Program-made: the position numbers and the translations under genes
Assembly (NCBI GenBank): GCA_016235815.1
Contig: JACRIM010000052.1
Location: 62,001-126,000 of the forward strand
Length of the DNA stretch: 64,000 nt
Source of the DNA: Planctomycetota bacterium
Lineage (GTDB): Bacteria > Planctomycetota > Phycisphaerae > UBA1845 > UTPLA1
Direction of reading: 5' to 3'
In this document: positions 45,572-53,236 of the stretch, in pieces
Position numbering within the stretch: the stretch's first letter is position 1
Layout of the letters: each line of letters starts with the position of its first letter
Notes under the pieces: generated by a model
Seen by the model: the letters and a program-made list of their open reading frames with translations, nothing else
What the model was told of the DNA's origin: nothing
Database searches by the model: none

Positions 45572-47263
45572 ATGAGTGGAACGAAGCAAATCACAAGGGG
45601 ACTCGTTCTCGTCGCGCTCCTTGGTTCCGCGATTGTGTCCGCGATTGCCACTGGCTGTAATGGAATTGACCTGTCCGGCCTGCTGAATCTGCGAAACCCA
45701 CCGGCAATCATCCCGACCGGCGCGCCGACCGATTCGTTCCATTGGTCGTTCATGGTCGACCTTCGCAATTACCCCGATGCGTCGTCCTTGGCGTGGGACT
45801 TCGGCGACGGCAGTACCGTCTCAAATCTTACCGTTAATTCGGGTCGATACATCGCCCACGACTTCGTCACCGCCGGCCAGTTCACCGTCAGGGTCCACCT
45901 CTTCAACAATGGTCAGGTTGTCAACGGCACCGGGCCCCAGTTGATCGCAACCGGGTCTCTCCCGGTAAGAGTACTCGGGCCGAACACAAGTCCCACGGCA
46001 TCGTTTGTAGTCTCAGATCTGCGCGATGGGAACAACGCGCTTGTTCCAAACGGCAAACGCTTTAATGGTTCCGGCAGTCGTGATAATGACGGCTCGATCT
46101 CGAAGTTTGATTGGGACTTTGGTGACGGCGCGACGGGCGAGGGAGCCACGGTCGACCACACCTACGGCTCGAGCGGAAGATTCGACGTGCGCCTCGTGGT
46201 GACGGATGATCGCGGCGCCACCGCCACAACGACTCGTAATCTACTTGTGAACACGCCGCCGACAGCGGAATTCGATTTCACGGTGTCTTCTGTCGACAAC
46301 CTGACGGCGAGTTTCAACGGACAAAACAGCTTCGACCCGGATGGAACGATCACGCTGTATAGCTGGCAATTCGGAGACAACACGACCGGCTCCGGAATAC
46401 AGGTCCAGCACCCATATACCACGCCCGGCACATACAACGCCACCCTGACCGTGACGGACTCGCTCGGAACGACGGCGACGATCACGAAGGAGGTGCGCGT
46501 CACCGGCAATGATGTGCTGGTGACCAGCATTTCTCCCGATTTCGCCGTGACCGACACGACAACCGGGACAATAACGATTCGTGGCGAAAACTTCATGGCA
46601 GATGGATTGGCCGTGACGCTCGAGGGTGGGATGAACTTGGTGTTTCCGAACGCTGTGAATCTCGTAAACAGCTCGGAAATCACGACCTTTTTCGATTTGA
46701 CGGGTGTCCCCCTCGGAGATTACGACGTGGTGGTCGAAATGACGGGAGTGTCACCGGTTCGACTTCCCGCAGCGTTCCGTATCGGCACCGCCAACCGCGT
46801 GCGAATTGAAACGCGTCTGGGGGACGTTGTGATTGAACTTGTTCCGGATGCCCCGGTTACCACACAGAACTTCCTGCAATACGTAACGGATCGCTTTTAT
46901 GACGGAACGATCTTCCATCGCGTGGTGCCGGGTTTCGTTGTGCAGGGCGGCGGGTTCCTGCCCGGCCTTATCGAACAGACGCCCGAGCGACCGCCGATCG
47001 TGAATGAGTTCAGTCCGAACCGCAGTAACATTCGCGGAACGCTGGCGATGGCGAAGGTCGGTGGTGACCCGAACTCCGCGACGAGCGAGTTTTTCTTCAA
47101 CCTGGACGACAATTCTCAGAACCTCGACAACCAAAACGGCGGCTTTACGGTCTTCGCAAATGTGGTCGAAGGGCTGGATGTCGTCGACGCCATGGCGGCG
47201 GAACCGCTCAGTGGAGAAACGCCCGTGACCGACATCATCATGACGCGCGTCCGGCGGGAATAA
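45572..47263 (+). CDS. PKD-repeat lipoprotein with C-terminal cyclophilin domain
   Basis: A 563-residue lipoprotein: signal ending in IATGC (lipid Cys about 29). Three PKD-like repeats follow (SLAWDFGDGSTVS, FDWDFGDGATGEG, LYSWQFGDNTTGSG), then an IPT/TIG-like region (VTSISPDFAVTDTTTGTITI). The last 160 residues form a cyclophilin-type peptidyl-prolyl isomerase (VRIETRLGDVVIELVPDAP, FYDGTIFHRVVPGFVVQGG, SEFFFNLDDN). FHRVVPGFVVQGG keeps the catalytic Arg and the conserved strand. The combination suggests a surface-attached folding helper. ATG 45572 is preferred over 45548 as the signal begins there. Confidence 0.9.
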   Translation: MSGTKQITRGLVLVALLGSAIVSAIATGCNGIDLSGLLNLRNPPAIIPTGAPTDSFHWSFMVDLRNYPDASSLAWDFGDGSTVSNLTVNSGRYIAHDFVTAGQFTVRVHLFNNGQVVNGTGPQLIATGSLPVRVLGPNTSPTASFVVSDLRDGNNALVPNGKRFNGSGSRDNDGSISKFDWDFGDGATGEGATVDHTYGSSGRFDVRLVVTDDRGATATTTRNLLVNTPPTAEFDFTVSSVDNLTASFNGQNSFDPDGTITLYSWQFGDNTTGSGIQVQHPYTTPGTYNATLTVTDSLGTTATITKEVRVTGNDVLVTSISPDFAVTDTTTGTITIRGENFMADGLAVTLEGGMNLVFPNAVNLVNSSEITTFFDLTGVPLGDYDVVVEMTGVSPVRLPAAFRIGTANRVRIETRLGDVVIELVPDAPVTTQNFLQYVTDRFYDGTIFHRVVPGFVVQGGGFLPGLIEQTPERPPIVNEFSPNRSNIRGTLAMAKVGGDPNSATSEFFFNLDDNSQNLDNQNGGFTVFANVVEGLDVVDAMAAEPLSGETPVTDIIMTRVRRE

Positions 47264-47285
47264 GCCGGTTCACTCATCCGGCCGA

Positions 47286-48509
47286 TTACGACGTCGGCCG
47301 CAGCGGCGAAGGATGCCATGTCAGCGGAGCCTCCGGCGGGCGCGGGATTGCGGCGCGCTCGATACTCGGAATGATCTTAATCTCAATCGTCTTCATTTCA
47401 GCGTCTGTTGTATCAAACTTGATGGCATCCCCATAGGCAGGCGGGGCATACGGCTTCGGCGGCAGCGTCACCCGTACTTGATGCACATGGGGCGATGTCT
47501 CTGATTTGGGCATCAGCACCAGCTTGATATCCGGATTCGTGGCTGCAAGCCCGGTGATCTCCATGGGTGACGTGCCGTAATTCGTGACGGTGATGGTTCG
47601 TTCCTGAATGAATGGCAGGTTCGGATCGACCGCAATCATCGGCGGCATGACGTCGATGCGGGCCGGGACATACGTGTTGATGACCACATTGAACAAGGGG
47701 CGGCCCGGAATGTTCGTCTCAAGGGGGACCCGTGCCTGAGTGTTTCCAACGGGGAAAGGCGGGTCGCCGGTCACCGTGAGCAGGTATTCCTCCCCCGGTG
47801 CTGTTTCCTGAAACTCTGCGGTGAACCGCGATCCCTCGGGTGTCACCGGGTGGAGCTTGAGAATCAGCGGCCTGCCGCTGGTGTTCTTGAGTCGACAGGT
47901 TCGCTGGAGTCGCTCGTTGGCCTTGATCAGGCCGAAGTTCATTTGACTGGCCTTGATTTTCTCGATCGCTGCTTTGGGATCGGGATCCGCCGCGGCCTGC
48001 GCATCGGCCACCACTTCAATGTCGAGAAGCTGCCGTACGACGCCGCGGAGCCGCAGGGTCATTTCGGGTCGTTGGGGGTCATTCGTCTTGACGGTAATGA
48101 ACTCGTCAACAGATCCCTTCTTGCCCGTTGTGTTCATCTTGAATGGGATGAATCCAGAACCACCCGGTGGGATCTCCTTGGCATATCCCTCGGAAACGCT
48201 GCACGAGCAGCGCGGTTTGGCCTCAAGGATCTTCAAAGTCTCGGTGCCTTCATTCATGATTCGGAACGGGTAAGTGACCATGTCACCCGCCCACACTTCG
48301 CCAAACTCAAAGACGACCTGCTCGGCAACCCAGTTCGGACCGACGACCTTGGGCTTGGTGGAGTCGGCCGCAGGTGTGACGGCGGGCGCTATCCCAGGCG
48401 GCGCGGGCGCGGGCGTCGCCAGGGCCGGCGCATCAGCCTGCTTGCTCTTGTCACAGGCGGCAATCAGCGCGACGAAGACGAATGACGAGCAGAACAGCAA
48501 ATGACGCAT
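47286..48509 (-). CDS. DUF1573-domain lipoprotein
   Basis: A 407-residue lipoprotein (lipobox LIAAC, Cys about 19) with a Pro/Ala-rich linker. The N-terminal domain (about 65-160) is DUF1573: FEFGEVWAGDMVTYPFRIMNEGTETLKI and the CSCSV pair. Ig-like beta domains follow. The family is common in Planctomycetes and Bacteroidetes, function unknown; the fold suggests a periplasmic interaction domain. ATG 48509 has GGAG 6 bases upstream. Confidence 0.88.
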   Translation of the reverse strand: MRHLLFCSSFVFVALIAACDKSKQADAPALATPAPAPPGIAPAVTPAADSTKPKVVGPNWVAEQVVFEFGEVWAGDMVTYPFRIMNEGTETLKILEAKPRCSCSVSEGYAKEIPPGGSGFIPFKMNTTGKKGSVDEFITVKTNDPQRPEMTLRLRGVVRQLLDIEVVADAQAAADPDPKAAIEKIKASQMNFGLIKANERLQRTCRLKNTSGRPLILKLHPVTPEGSRFTAEFQETAPGEEYLLTVTGDPPFPVGNTQARVPLETNIPGRPLFNVVINTYVPARIDVMPPMIAVDPNLPFIQERTITVTNYGTSPMEITGLAATNPDIKLVLMPKSETSPHVHQVRVTLPPKPYAPPAYGDAIKFDTTDAEMKTIEIKIIPSIERAAIPRPPEAPLTWHPSPLRPTS

Positions 48510-48527
48510 AGGGGACTCCAGAATCAT

Positions 48528-48551
48528 CCCCCCGGCGCACCGGGGGGTTTT
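48528..48551 (+). terminator. GC-rich hairpin followed by TTTT
   Basis: CCCCCCGG (48528-48535) pairs with CCGGGGGG (48540-48547) over a CGCA loop, then TTTT. The U-tract is on the plus strand, yet neighbouring genes are on the minus strand. It may stop antisense transcripts or, read on minus, be a plain hairpin in the DUF1573 leader. Confidence 0.45.
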
Positions 48552-48628
48552 GGATTACGGCGTTGTCCAGCGATTATATCGGAGGGTTGAGGGCGTATGG
48601 GAAGAACGGCGCGTAACAGAGTGCAACA

Positions 48629-48862
48629 TCACGCCAGCAGACGAAACATGGCGAAAAGCCCCGCACCAATCAGCAACATGCCCGAGACGATCAAAAAGCA
48701 AAGGTACAACGCCGCGATTGGAATCTGCGAAATACGTTGGCAGCGCATGGTCTTGTAAACAAGACTTATGCTCAGCGCCAGCGGCACCAGCATCCCAAGG
48801 CGCCCGGCGCCGGTCACCGGAATCGGCTTGAAGAAAAGGTCATTGAACATCTGGGCCAACAT
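48629..48862 (-). CDS. Small membrane protein, unknown function
   Basis: 77 residues with two hydrophobic spans (LGMLVPLALSISLVY and IAALYLCFLIVSGMLLIGAGLFAMF). ATG 48862 follows the DUF6677 stop by one base, with GGAGG 8 bases before it, so it is the third gene of the FmdB-DUF6677 operon. The family is not recognised. An ORF start at 48910 is upstream but overlaps the previous gene. Confidence 0.7.
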   Translation of the reverse strand: MLAQMFNDLFFKPIPVTGAGRLGMLVPLALSISLVYKTMRCQRISQIPIAALYLCFLIVSGMLLIGAGLFAMFRLLA

Positions 48863-48863
48863 G

Positions 48864-49325
48864 CTATCCACCTCCGGACCGCGGTGGCGCGCGGGCGGGC
48901 TGCGGTTCACGTGGCCGCTCGCAGCGAGCCATGGAATCGATGATGATCAGCAGATTCAGAAGGCCGGCGACGCCTGCATAGACGACCGAGATATTCGCCG
49001 CGGGCCAGATCGCCTTGAGTGATTCCTGGTCGGGTCGTTGAGCCGCTTTCTGATTCAGATAAAGGGCAAGCAACGCCTGCGGTCCGGCGCAGAGTTGGGC
49101 GGCGATCCACGCGCCGTTGTCCTTCGGGCTGACCGTGGTGCGTACGCCACCGACGGCGACCCCCGTCCAAAAGGTCACGGAAATTGCGACGAAAAAGATC
49201 GCAGCGCGAAGGCGTTCACCCAGCCACCAATGGCCCAGGCCGGGAATGATCCATGAGAGGATCGCGGCAATGGCAGTGGACCGGGGTTCATCGGCCGCAA
49301 GTGTGTGTGTCGCGGGGGCGTCGAT
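48864..49325 (-). CDS. DUF6677 family membrane protein, non-canonical ATC start
   Basis: About 153 residues. The family pattern is complete when read from 49325: AAILSWIIPGLGHWWLGE, FFVAISVTFWTGVAVGGVR, KDNGAWIAAQLCAGPQALLALYL, VYAGVAGLLNLLIIID. The only ATG, GTG or TTG in frame is GTG 49178, which would cut away the first conserved motif. An in-frame stop is at 49331, and ATC 49325 has AGGAG 7 bases upstream, within the FmdB stop (TAGGAG). I therefore annotate an ATC start; a mutated ATG is possible. Function unknown, typical of planctomycetes. Confidence 0.72.
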   Translation of the reverse strand: MDAPATHTLAADEPRSTAIAAILSWIIPGLGHWWLGERLRAAIFFVAISVTFWTGVAVGGVRTTVSPKDNGAWIAAQLCAGPQALLALYLNQKAAQRPDQESLKAIWPAANISVVYAGVAGLLNLLIIIDSMARCERPREPQPARAPPRSGGG

Positions 49326-49335
49326 AGGTCAACTC

Positions 49336-49560
49336 CTACATTCCACAAGGCCCGTTCGGGTCGCCGCATCGTCCGCAGCCGCTCCCGGAGGGCATCGCCG
49401 GCGCAGTCGAATTGGCACGGGCGGAAAAAACACTGAACTTGCGGTCAACCTTCTTACTCGCGCATTTCGGACAGGCTATTTTCAAGTCGGATCCTCGACT
49501 GCGAACGAGCTCTTCGAATTCATGCTCGCATTCGGCACAGGTGAATTCGAACATCGGCAT
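49336..49560 (-). CDS. FmdB-type zinc-ribbon protein
   Basis: A 74-residue protein. MPMFEFTCAECEHEFEELV and CPKCASKKVDRKF form a zinc ribbon of two CxxC pairs (CAEC, CPKC), the FmdB/regulatory-protein family. The tail is Gly/Cys/Pro-rich (GSGCGRCGDPNGPCG). The role is unclear, possibly regulatory. GAGGAG stands 8 bases before ATG 49560. It is first in the operon with DUF6677. Confidence 0.88.
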   Translation of the reverse strand: MPMFEFTCAECEHEFEELVRSRGSDLKIACPKCASKKVDRKFSVFSARANSTAPAMPSGSGCGRCGDPNGPCGM

Positions 49561-49730
49561 GGGCGACTCCTCAACGGCCTATCGTGGCTGTCGTACTGAC
49601 CGTTCGACATGGAGTATATCGACGGCGTCAGACGCCGACAAACGGTCCCAAAGGGGGTTGTCGATGCATCGGACGCCGATTAGGATTGGAGGTCCTCCTT
49701 AAGTCTGAACCCGGAAAGCGGGTTCGTCCG
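49561..49730. other. Intergenic region with small palindrome
   Basis: 170 bp between the divergent FmdB gene and tRNA-Glu. CGGCGTC-A-GACGCCG at 49623-49637 is a perfect 7-base inverted repeat with a one-base centre. It could be an operator or a chance palindrome. Confidence 0.35.
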
Positions 49731-49803
49731 GCCCCCATCGTCTAGTGGCCTAGGATATCAGGTTCTCATCCTGGAGACCGGGGTTCAAATCCCCGTGGGG
49801 GTA
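49731..49803 (+). tRNA. tRNA-Glu(CTC)
   Basis: A 73-base cloverleaf. The acceptor stem GCCCCCA/TGGGGGT is closed by one G-T pair. The anticodon stem TCAGG/CCTGG surrounds loop TTCTCAT with anticodon CTC (49765-49767), and the T arm is CCGGGGTTCAAATCCCCG. CCA is not encoded. A terminator follows 11 bases later. Confidence 0.95.
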
Positions 49804-49813
49804 CTTAGGTACC

Positions 49814-49848
49814 AAGCCCCGTCGATGAAAAGTCGTCGGGGCTTTTTT
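49814..49848 (+). terminator. Rho-independent terminator after tRNA-Glu
   Basis: AAGCCCCGTCGA pairs with TCGTCGGGGCTT (one T-T mismatch) around loop TGAAAAG, with a run of six T from 49843. It overlaps the last base of the convergent PIN gene. Confidence 0.9.
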
Positions 49849-50255
49849 CATTTCGTGGATTCGGCTTCCCATTTCCAATAGTCGGCAGGTGCGAGGATTG
49901 GGATTGATTTGTGCGACCTAATCGTTTGCAAATCAGCGTCGCCCGTGATTAGGGCATCGCAATGACCGGCCACGGCCGTGCCTAAGACGACGAGATCATC
50001 CCGGTCACGACAGGCCGACCGCTCGATCGTAATCGGCTCGACCAAGGTTAGCCTCGAACGAAGGAGTCCGGTGGCCGCCGCGATGTCGGATTTCGAAAAG
50101 CGGAGCTTTCGCGCCATGACGTCCTCAAATTCCACGAGGAGTGGTTCGGACGAGATGAGTTCGTGGAGCTTGGCGGCGTGTTCGAAAAGCTCAGCGCAGA
50201 CGCCTCGTGTCAGAAAGGCGGCGACCAGCACGTTGGTGTCGAGGAGCAGTCTCAC
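49848..50255 (-). CDS. PIN-domain toxin (putative ribonuclease)
   Basis: A 135-residue PIN protein of the PIN-family toxin group. Acidic residues for the Mg site are Asp6 (LLLDTNVLVAAF), Glu43 (EFEDVM), the Asp of RDRDDLVVLGTAV and the Asp of LITGDADL. PIN toxins cleave RNA. The start is GTG 50255, overlapping the antitoxin TGA (GTGA). Its end lies against the tRNA-Glu terminator. Confidence 0.9.
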   Translation of the reverse strand: MRLLLDTNVLVAAFLTRGVCAELFEHAAKLHELISSEPLLVEFEDVMARKLRFSKSDIAAATGLLRSRLTLVEPITIERSACRDRDDLVVLGTAVAGHCDALITGDADLQTIRSHKSIPILAPADYWKWEAESTK

Positions 50256-50470
50256 GAGATCCGCTTAAAGATGTCGTCGTCGGAGAACAGACCCTTTTGC
50301 TGGGCCTTGCGCATAAGCTGTTCGCGGATTCCGCGGAATTGACGGGTGAAGAGAAAGTCCTGCAAGGACTGCCGAACAAGGTCGCTTCGGGAAAGCCCTT
50401 CGCCATCACAGATCTTGTCGATGATGCGGCGAAGTTCGCGGGGGATACTGACGGTGAGAGTGTCGCGCAT
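50252..50470 (-). CDS. Ribbon-helix-helix antitoxin
   Basis: A 72-residue CopG/RHH protein. TLTVSIPRELRRIIDKIC is the DNA-binding strand, GLSRSDLVRQSLQDFL the helices. It would bind the PIN toxin via its C-terminus and repress its own operon. AGGAG stands 8 bases before ATG 50470, and a perfect palindrome lies just upstream. Confidence 0.9.
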   Translation of the reverse strand: MRDTLTVSIPRELRRIIDKICDGEGLSRSDLVRQSLQDFLFTRQFRGIREQLMRKAQQKGLFSDDDIFKRIS

Positions 50471-50480
50471 GACCTGACTC

Positions 50481-50501
50481 CTGTATTAGATTCTAATACA
50501 G
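50481..50501 (-). promoter_or_regulatory. Palindromic operator for RHH/PIN operon
   Basis: CTGTATTAGA-T-TCTAATACAG is a perfect 10-base inverted repeat with a one-base centre, 10 bases upstream of the antitoxin start. It also contains TAGAAT-like -10 sequence, so binding would block transcription. RHH repressors commonly use such sites. Confidence 0.75.
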
Positions 50502-50607
50502 TCGCGGTCGGGGGGCAAGCCCGGAGAACCGATAATCATCGGAATGCGTTGACGCATGCGACCCGGCGTATTAGCGTTCCTGGTCGCGAGCGCCGTTGGA
50601 GCCTTTC

Positions 50608-52068
50608 ATGAGTTCAGCACATGACTCGACCCCCGCCCCACGCTTAACGGGGTTGCAGTGGATGATCTGCGCCGTCGCGGCGATTGGTTTTGCATTCGAC
50701 ATCTATGAACTTCTCATGGGCCCGCTCGTCCTTCGCGAGGCCCTGCCTCAGATGGGCCTGAAGCCCGGCACTCCCGACTTCAATCGCTGGAAGGGGCTGA
50801 TGTTCTGGGTGCCCGCGATGTGCGGCGGCTTCTTCGGTCTGATCGGTGGCTACCTCACGGATCGCCTCGGCCGCCGGCGCGTCTTGGTCTGGAGCATCCT
50901 GCTTTACGCCGGTTCGGCCTTTGCCGCCGCCTTCAGCACCAATCTGACCATGTTGCTCATTCTGCGCAGCGTGACATTCGTCGGTGTTTGTGTTGAATTC
51001 GTCGCCGCCGTTGCCTGGTTGTCGGAGTTATTTCCCAACGCCCGACAGCGAGAAAGCGTTCTCGGCTATACGCAGGCCTTCTCATCCATCGGCGGCCTCC
51101 TTGTCGCCGGTGCCAATTACCTGGCCGTTCACTGGGGGCCGAATCTCCCCGCGATCTACGGCGGCCACGACGCCTGGCGCTACACCCTGATCTCCGGCAT
51201 CATTCCGGCGATTCCGCTCATCATCATTCGCCCCTTCATGCCCGAATCACCCGCGTGGGCCGCAAAGAAAGCGGCCGGCACCCTCAAACGCCCCAGCATC
51301 ATGGAGTTGTTTGCCCCAAGGTTTCGCCGAACCACCGTGGTTACGACATTGATGTTCGCCTGCAGCTATGGCGCCGCGTTCGGCGCAATTCAACAACTGC
51401 CCGACATCGTCCCCGGCCTGCCCGGCGTGCGAGAGCCGGGTGCGGCGGCGCAACTGGAAATGAAGGACGCCCAAGCGGCGCTCAAATCCGCCGGCGAAGA
51501 CCCCGCACAAAAAACGCCGGCGGAGGAACGCGTGAAGGCCGCGCAAAAAAAGATCGCTCAATCAAAAGCAGCCGAACAAAAAATCGTGGCCAATGTGCAA
51601 ACATGGCAGGAAGTCGGCGGACTCGTTGGCCGGACGCTCCTCGCCTTTTTGGCCATTCGAATCGTGAGCCGCCGCTCATTGCTTCGCGTGTTCCAAATCC
51701 CCGGCCTGCTCATTGTCCCGCTCGTTTTCTTCTTCCCGGCGAGGAACAACCTCGAACTCCTTCGCTACGGCATTTTCGTCGTCGGTTTGCTCACCGTGGC
51801 CCAATTCAGTTTTTGGGGCAACTACTTGCCTCGCATGTATCCGACCTACCTCCGCGGAACCGGCGAAGGTTTCGCTGCGAACGTCGGCGGGCGAATGTTC
51901 GGGACGTCAGCCGCTTTGATTACGACCCAACTGGTGAACCACGTCCCCGGGCAATCCGCTTCCGAGAGGTACGCCATCGCCGCGACCATCGTCGGATTCA
52001 GCGTTTATCTGATCGGTAGCATCGCCTGCGCCTTCCTGCCGGAACCGGGTGCGGAGTTGCCGGAATAG
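50608..52068 (+). CDS. Major facilitator superfamily transporter
   Basis: A 486-residue transporter with about 12 spans. GGYLTDRLGRRRVLVW is the MFS A-loop motif after span 2 (key part DRLGRRR), and PESPAWAAKK ends the first half, as in sugar-acid/aromatic-acid symporters. Between spans 7 and 8 a charged helical insert of about 60 residues (LEMKDAQAALKSAGED, EERVKAAQKKIAQSKA) is unusual and probably a coiled coil. The substrate is unknown. GGAG is 7 bases before ATG 50608. Confidence 0.88.
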   Translation: MSSAHDSTPAPRLTGLQWMICAVAAIGFAFDIYELLMGPLVLREALPQMGLKPGTPDFNRWKGLMFWVPAMCGGFFGLIGGYLTDRLGRRRVLVWSILLYAGSAFAAAFSTNLTMLLILRSVTFVGVCVEFVAAVAWLSELFPNARQRESVLGYTQAFSSIGGLLVAGANYLAVHWGPNLPAIYGGHDAWRYTLISGIIPAIPLIIIRPFMPESPAWAAKKAAGTLKRPSIMELFAPRFRRTTVVTTLMFACSYGAAFGAIQQLPDIVPGLPGVREPGAAAQLEMKDAQAALKSAGEDPAQKTPAEERVKAAQKKIAQSKAAEQKIVANVQTWQEVGGLVGRTLLAFLAIRIVSRRSLLRVFQIPGLLIVPLVFFFPARNNLELLRYGIFVVGLLTVAQFSFWGNYLPRMYPTYLRGTGEGFAANVGGRMFGTSAALITTQLVNHVPGQSASERYAIAATIVGFSVYLIGSIACAFLPEPGAELPE

Positions 52069-52082
52069 TTTTGAACAAATCG

Positions 52083-52325
52083 TTACCGTGCTCGGAAAAT
52101 CCGTGATGCAGTACCACCGGGACCGACCTTGATCGCCACCTCGCGCTGGCAACCAGGGCAGCGGCCGACGTATTGCGTCTCATGCGGCTGGCGATAGATT
52201 CGGGTGTACACATCGCAGCATTCAAAATGAATGCCAAGCCACAGCCGACCGGCCGTTGGAGCAGGATGTTCGGTTGACCCGTCTTCGATAGGGGGCCAGG
52301 TAAGGTCGAGTCGGGAATCGGCCAT
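52083..52325 (-). CDS. Small conserved planctomycete protein
   Basis: An 80-residue protein with the segment WLGIHFECCDVYTRIYR...TQYVGRCPGCQREVAIKVGPGG, which I recall from small planctomycete proteins with a two-cysteine ribbon (CPGC). Function unknown; it may bind zinc through ECC and CPGC. It is convergent with the MFS gene. Confidence 0.7.
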   Translation of the reverse strand: MADSRLDLTWPPIEDGSTEHPAPTAGRLWLGIHFECCDVYTRIYRQPHETQYVGRCPGCQREVAIKVGPGGTASRIFRAR

Positions 52326-52395
52326 AATCTCTTATCGGTTAGACGCCGGCCCCGGCTCGTAGACAGTGCCAATAGTTGCGATAGCATGGCCGGCG

Positions 52396-53064
52396 ATGGC
52401 GACCACACCACGATTTCAGATTGCGGGTTCGATACTCTCCGGGGATCTGCTGGACCTTGCCGGGGCCATACGCCTTTGCGAAAAAGCGGGCGCAGACCTT
52501 CTTCAGCTCGACATCTGCGACGGCCATTTCGTGCCCACGATTAGCTTCGGCGAAGAAGTCGTGAAGCGGACGTGCCAGGCAACAAAGCTCCCGGTCGAGG
52601 TGCACCTGATGGTCAGCCGACCGCAGGACTGGCTGAGCCGAATGAGGGGCATGGGCCATTTCCGCACCATTTTTCATCTTGAGGCAAGCCAACGCGCAAT
52701 GGGAATGGTGCAGGCCATCGTCGCGGATGGCCTGAAACCCGGTGTGGCGATCAACCCCGAAACACCGGCCGTCGCACTGGAGCCGTTGCTGCCATACATC
52801 GACAATGTGTGCATCATGGGAATCGCCCCAGGCTTCGCCGGTCAAACGATGCTGGAATACACATTCACCAAAATCGCGGATGTGAAGGCCCTGATCCGCA
52901 AGACGGGATCGTCGGCAACGATCACTGTTGACGGCGGCGTAAAGTCGGCAAATGCGAAGCGACTGGTGGACGCAGGCGCTGACATCCTGGTCGTTTCATC
53001 AGGCATCTACCAGCACGCAACGCCGGAAAAGAGTCTGGTGGAGTTGCGGGGAATGGTCGGCTAA
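52396..53064 (+). CDS. rpe: Ribulose-phosphate 3-epimerase
   Basis: A 222-residue TIM-barrel enzyme linking ribulose-5-phosphate and xylulose-5-phosphate in the pentose-phosphate/Calvin pathways. SILSGDLLDL, LQLDICDGHFVPTISFG (metal Asp and His), VEVHLMVSRP, MGIAPGFAGQ and TITVDGGV are family motifs. LDICDGHF differs from the usual LDVMDGHF, and the catalytic Asp residues remain. Start codons at 52366 and 52386 exist upstream; ATG 52396 gives the usual length. Confidence 0.93.
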   Translation: MATTPRFQIAGSILSGDLLDLAGAIRLCEKAGADLLQLDICDGHFVPTISFGEEVVKRTCQATKLPVEVHLMVSRPQDWLSRMRGMGHFRTIFHLEASQRAMGMVQAIVADGLKPGVAINPETPAVALEPLLPYIDNVCIMGIAPGFAGQTMLEYTFTKIADVKALIRKTGSSATITVDGGVKSANAKRLVDAGADILVVSSGIYQHATPEKSLVELRGMVG

Positions 53065-53236
53065 GCAGACAATTCGGACGTTGCGCCGTCGACGACCTTC
53101 ACAGGCAGGCCCCGCACGGATTATCGAGCGTTCCGAATCGCACACGTCTCATAGTGATTCCTCGTTTGCAGCAACCCAATCCGTATTGGAATCTTGTCGA
53201 TATAGGTCGGCACGAATTCCTAGGAGGATTGAGGCC

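Noticed and set aside
48528-48551. Terminator for the minus-strand operon ending at 48629
   Set aside because: The T-run is on the plus strand, so it is the wrong orientation for that operon; kept only as a hairpin.
53185-53200. Inverted repeat CCAAT...ATTGG upstream of the surface-protein gene as an operator
   Set aside because: Only five paired bases; expected often by chance.
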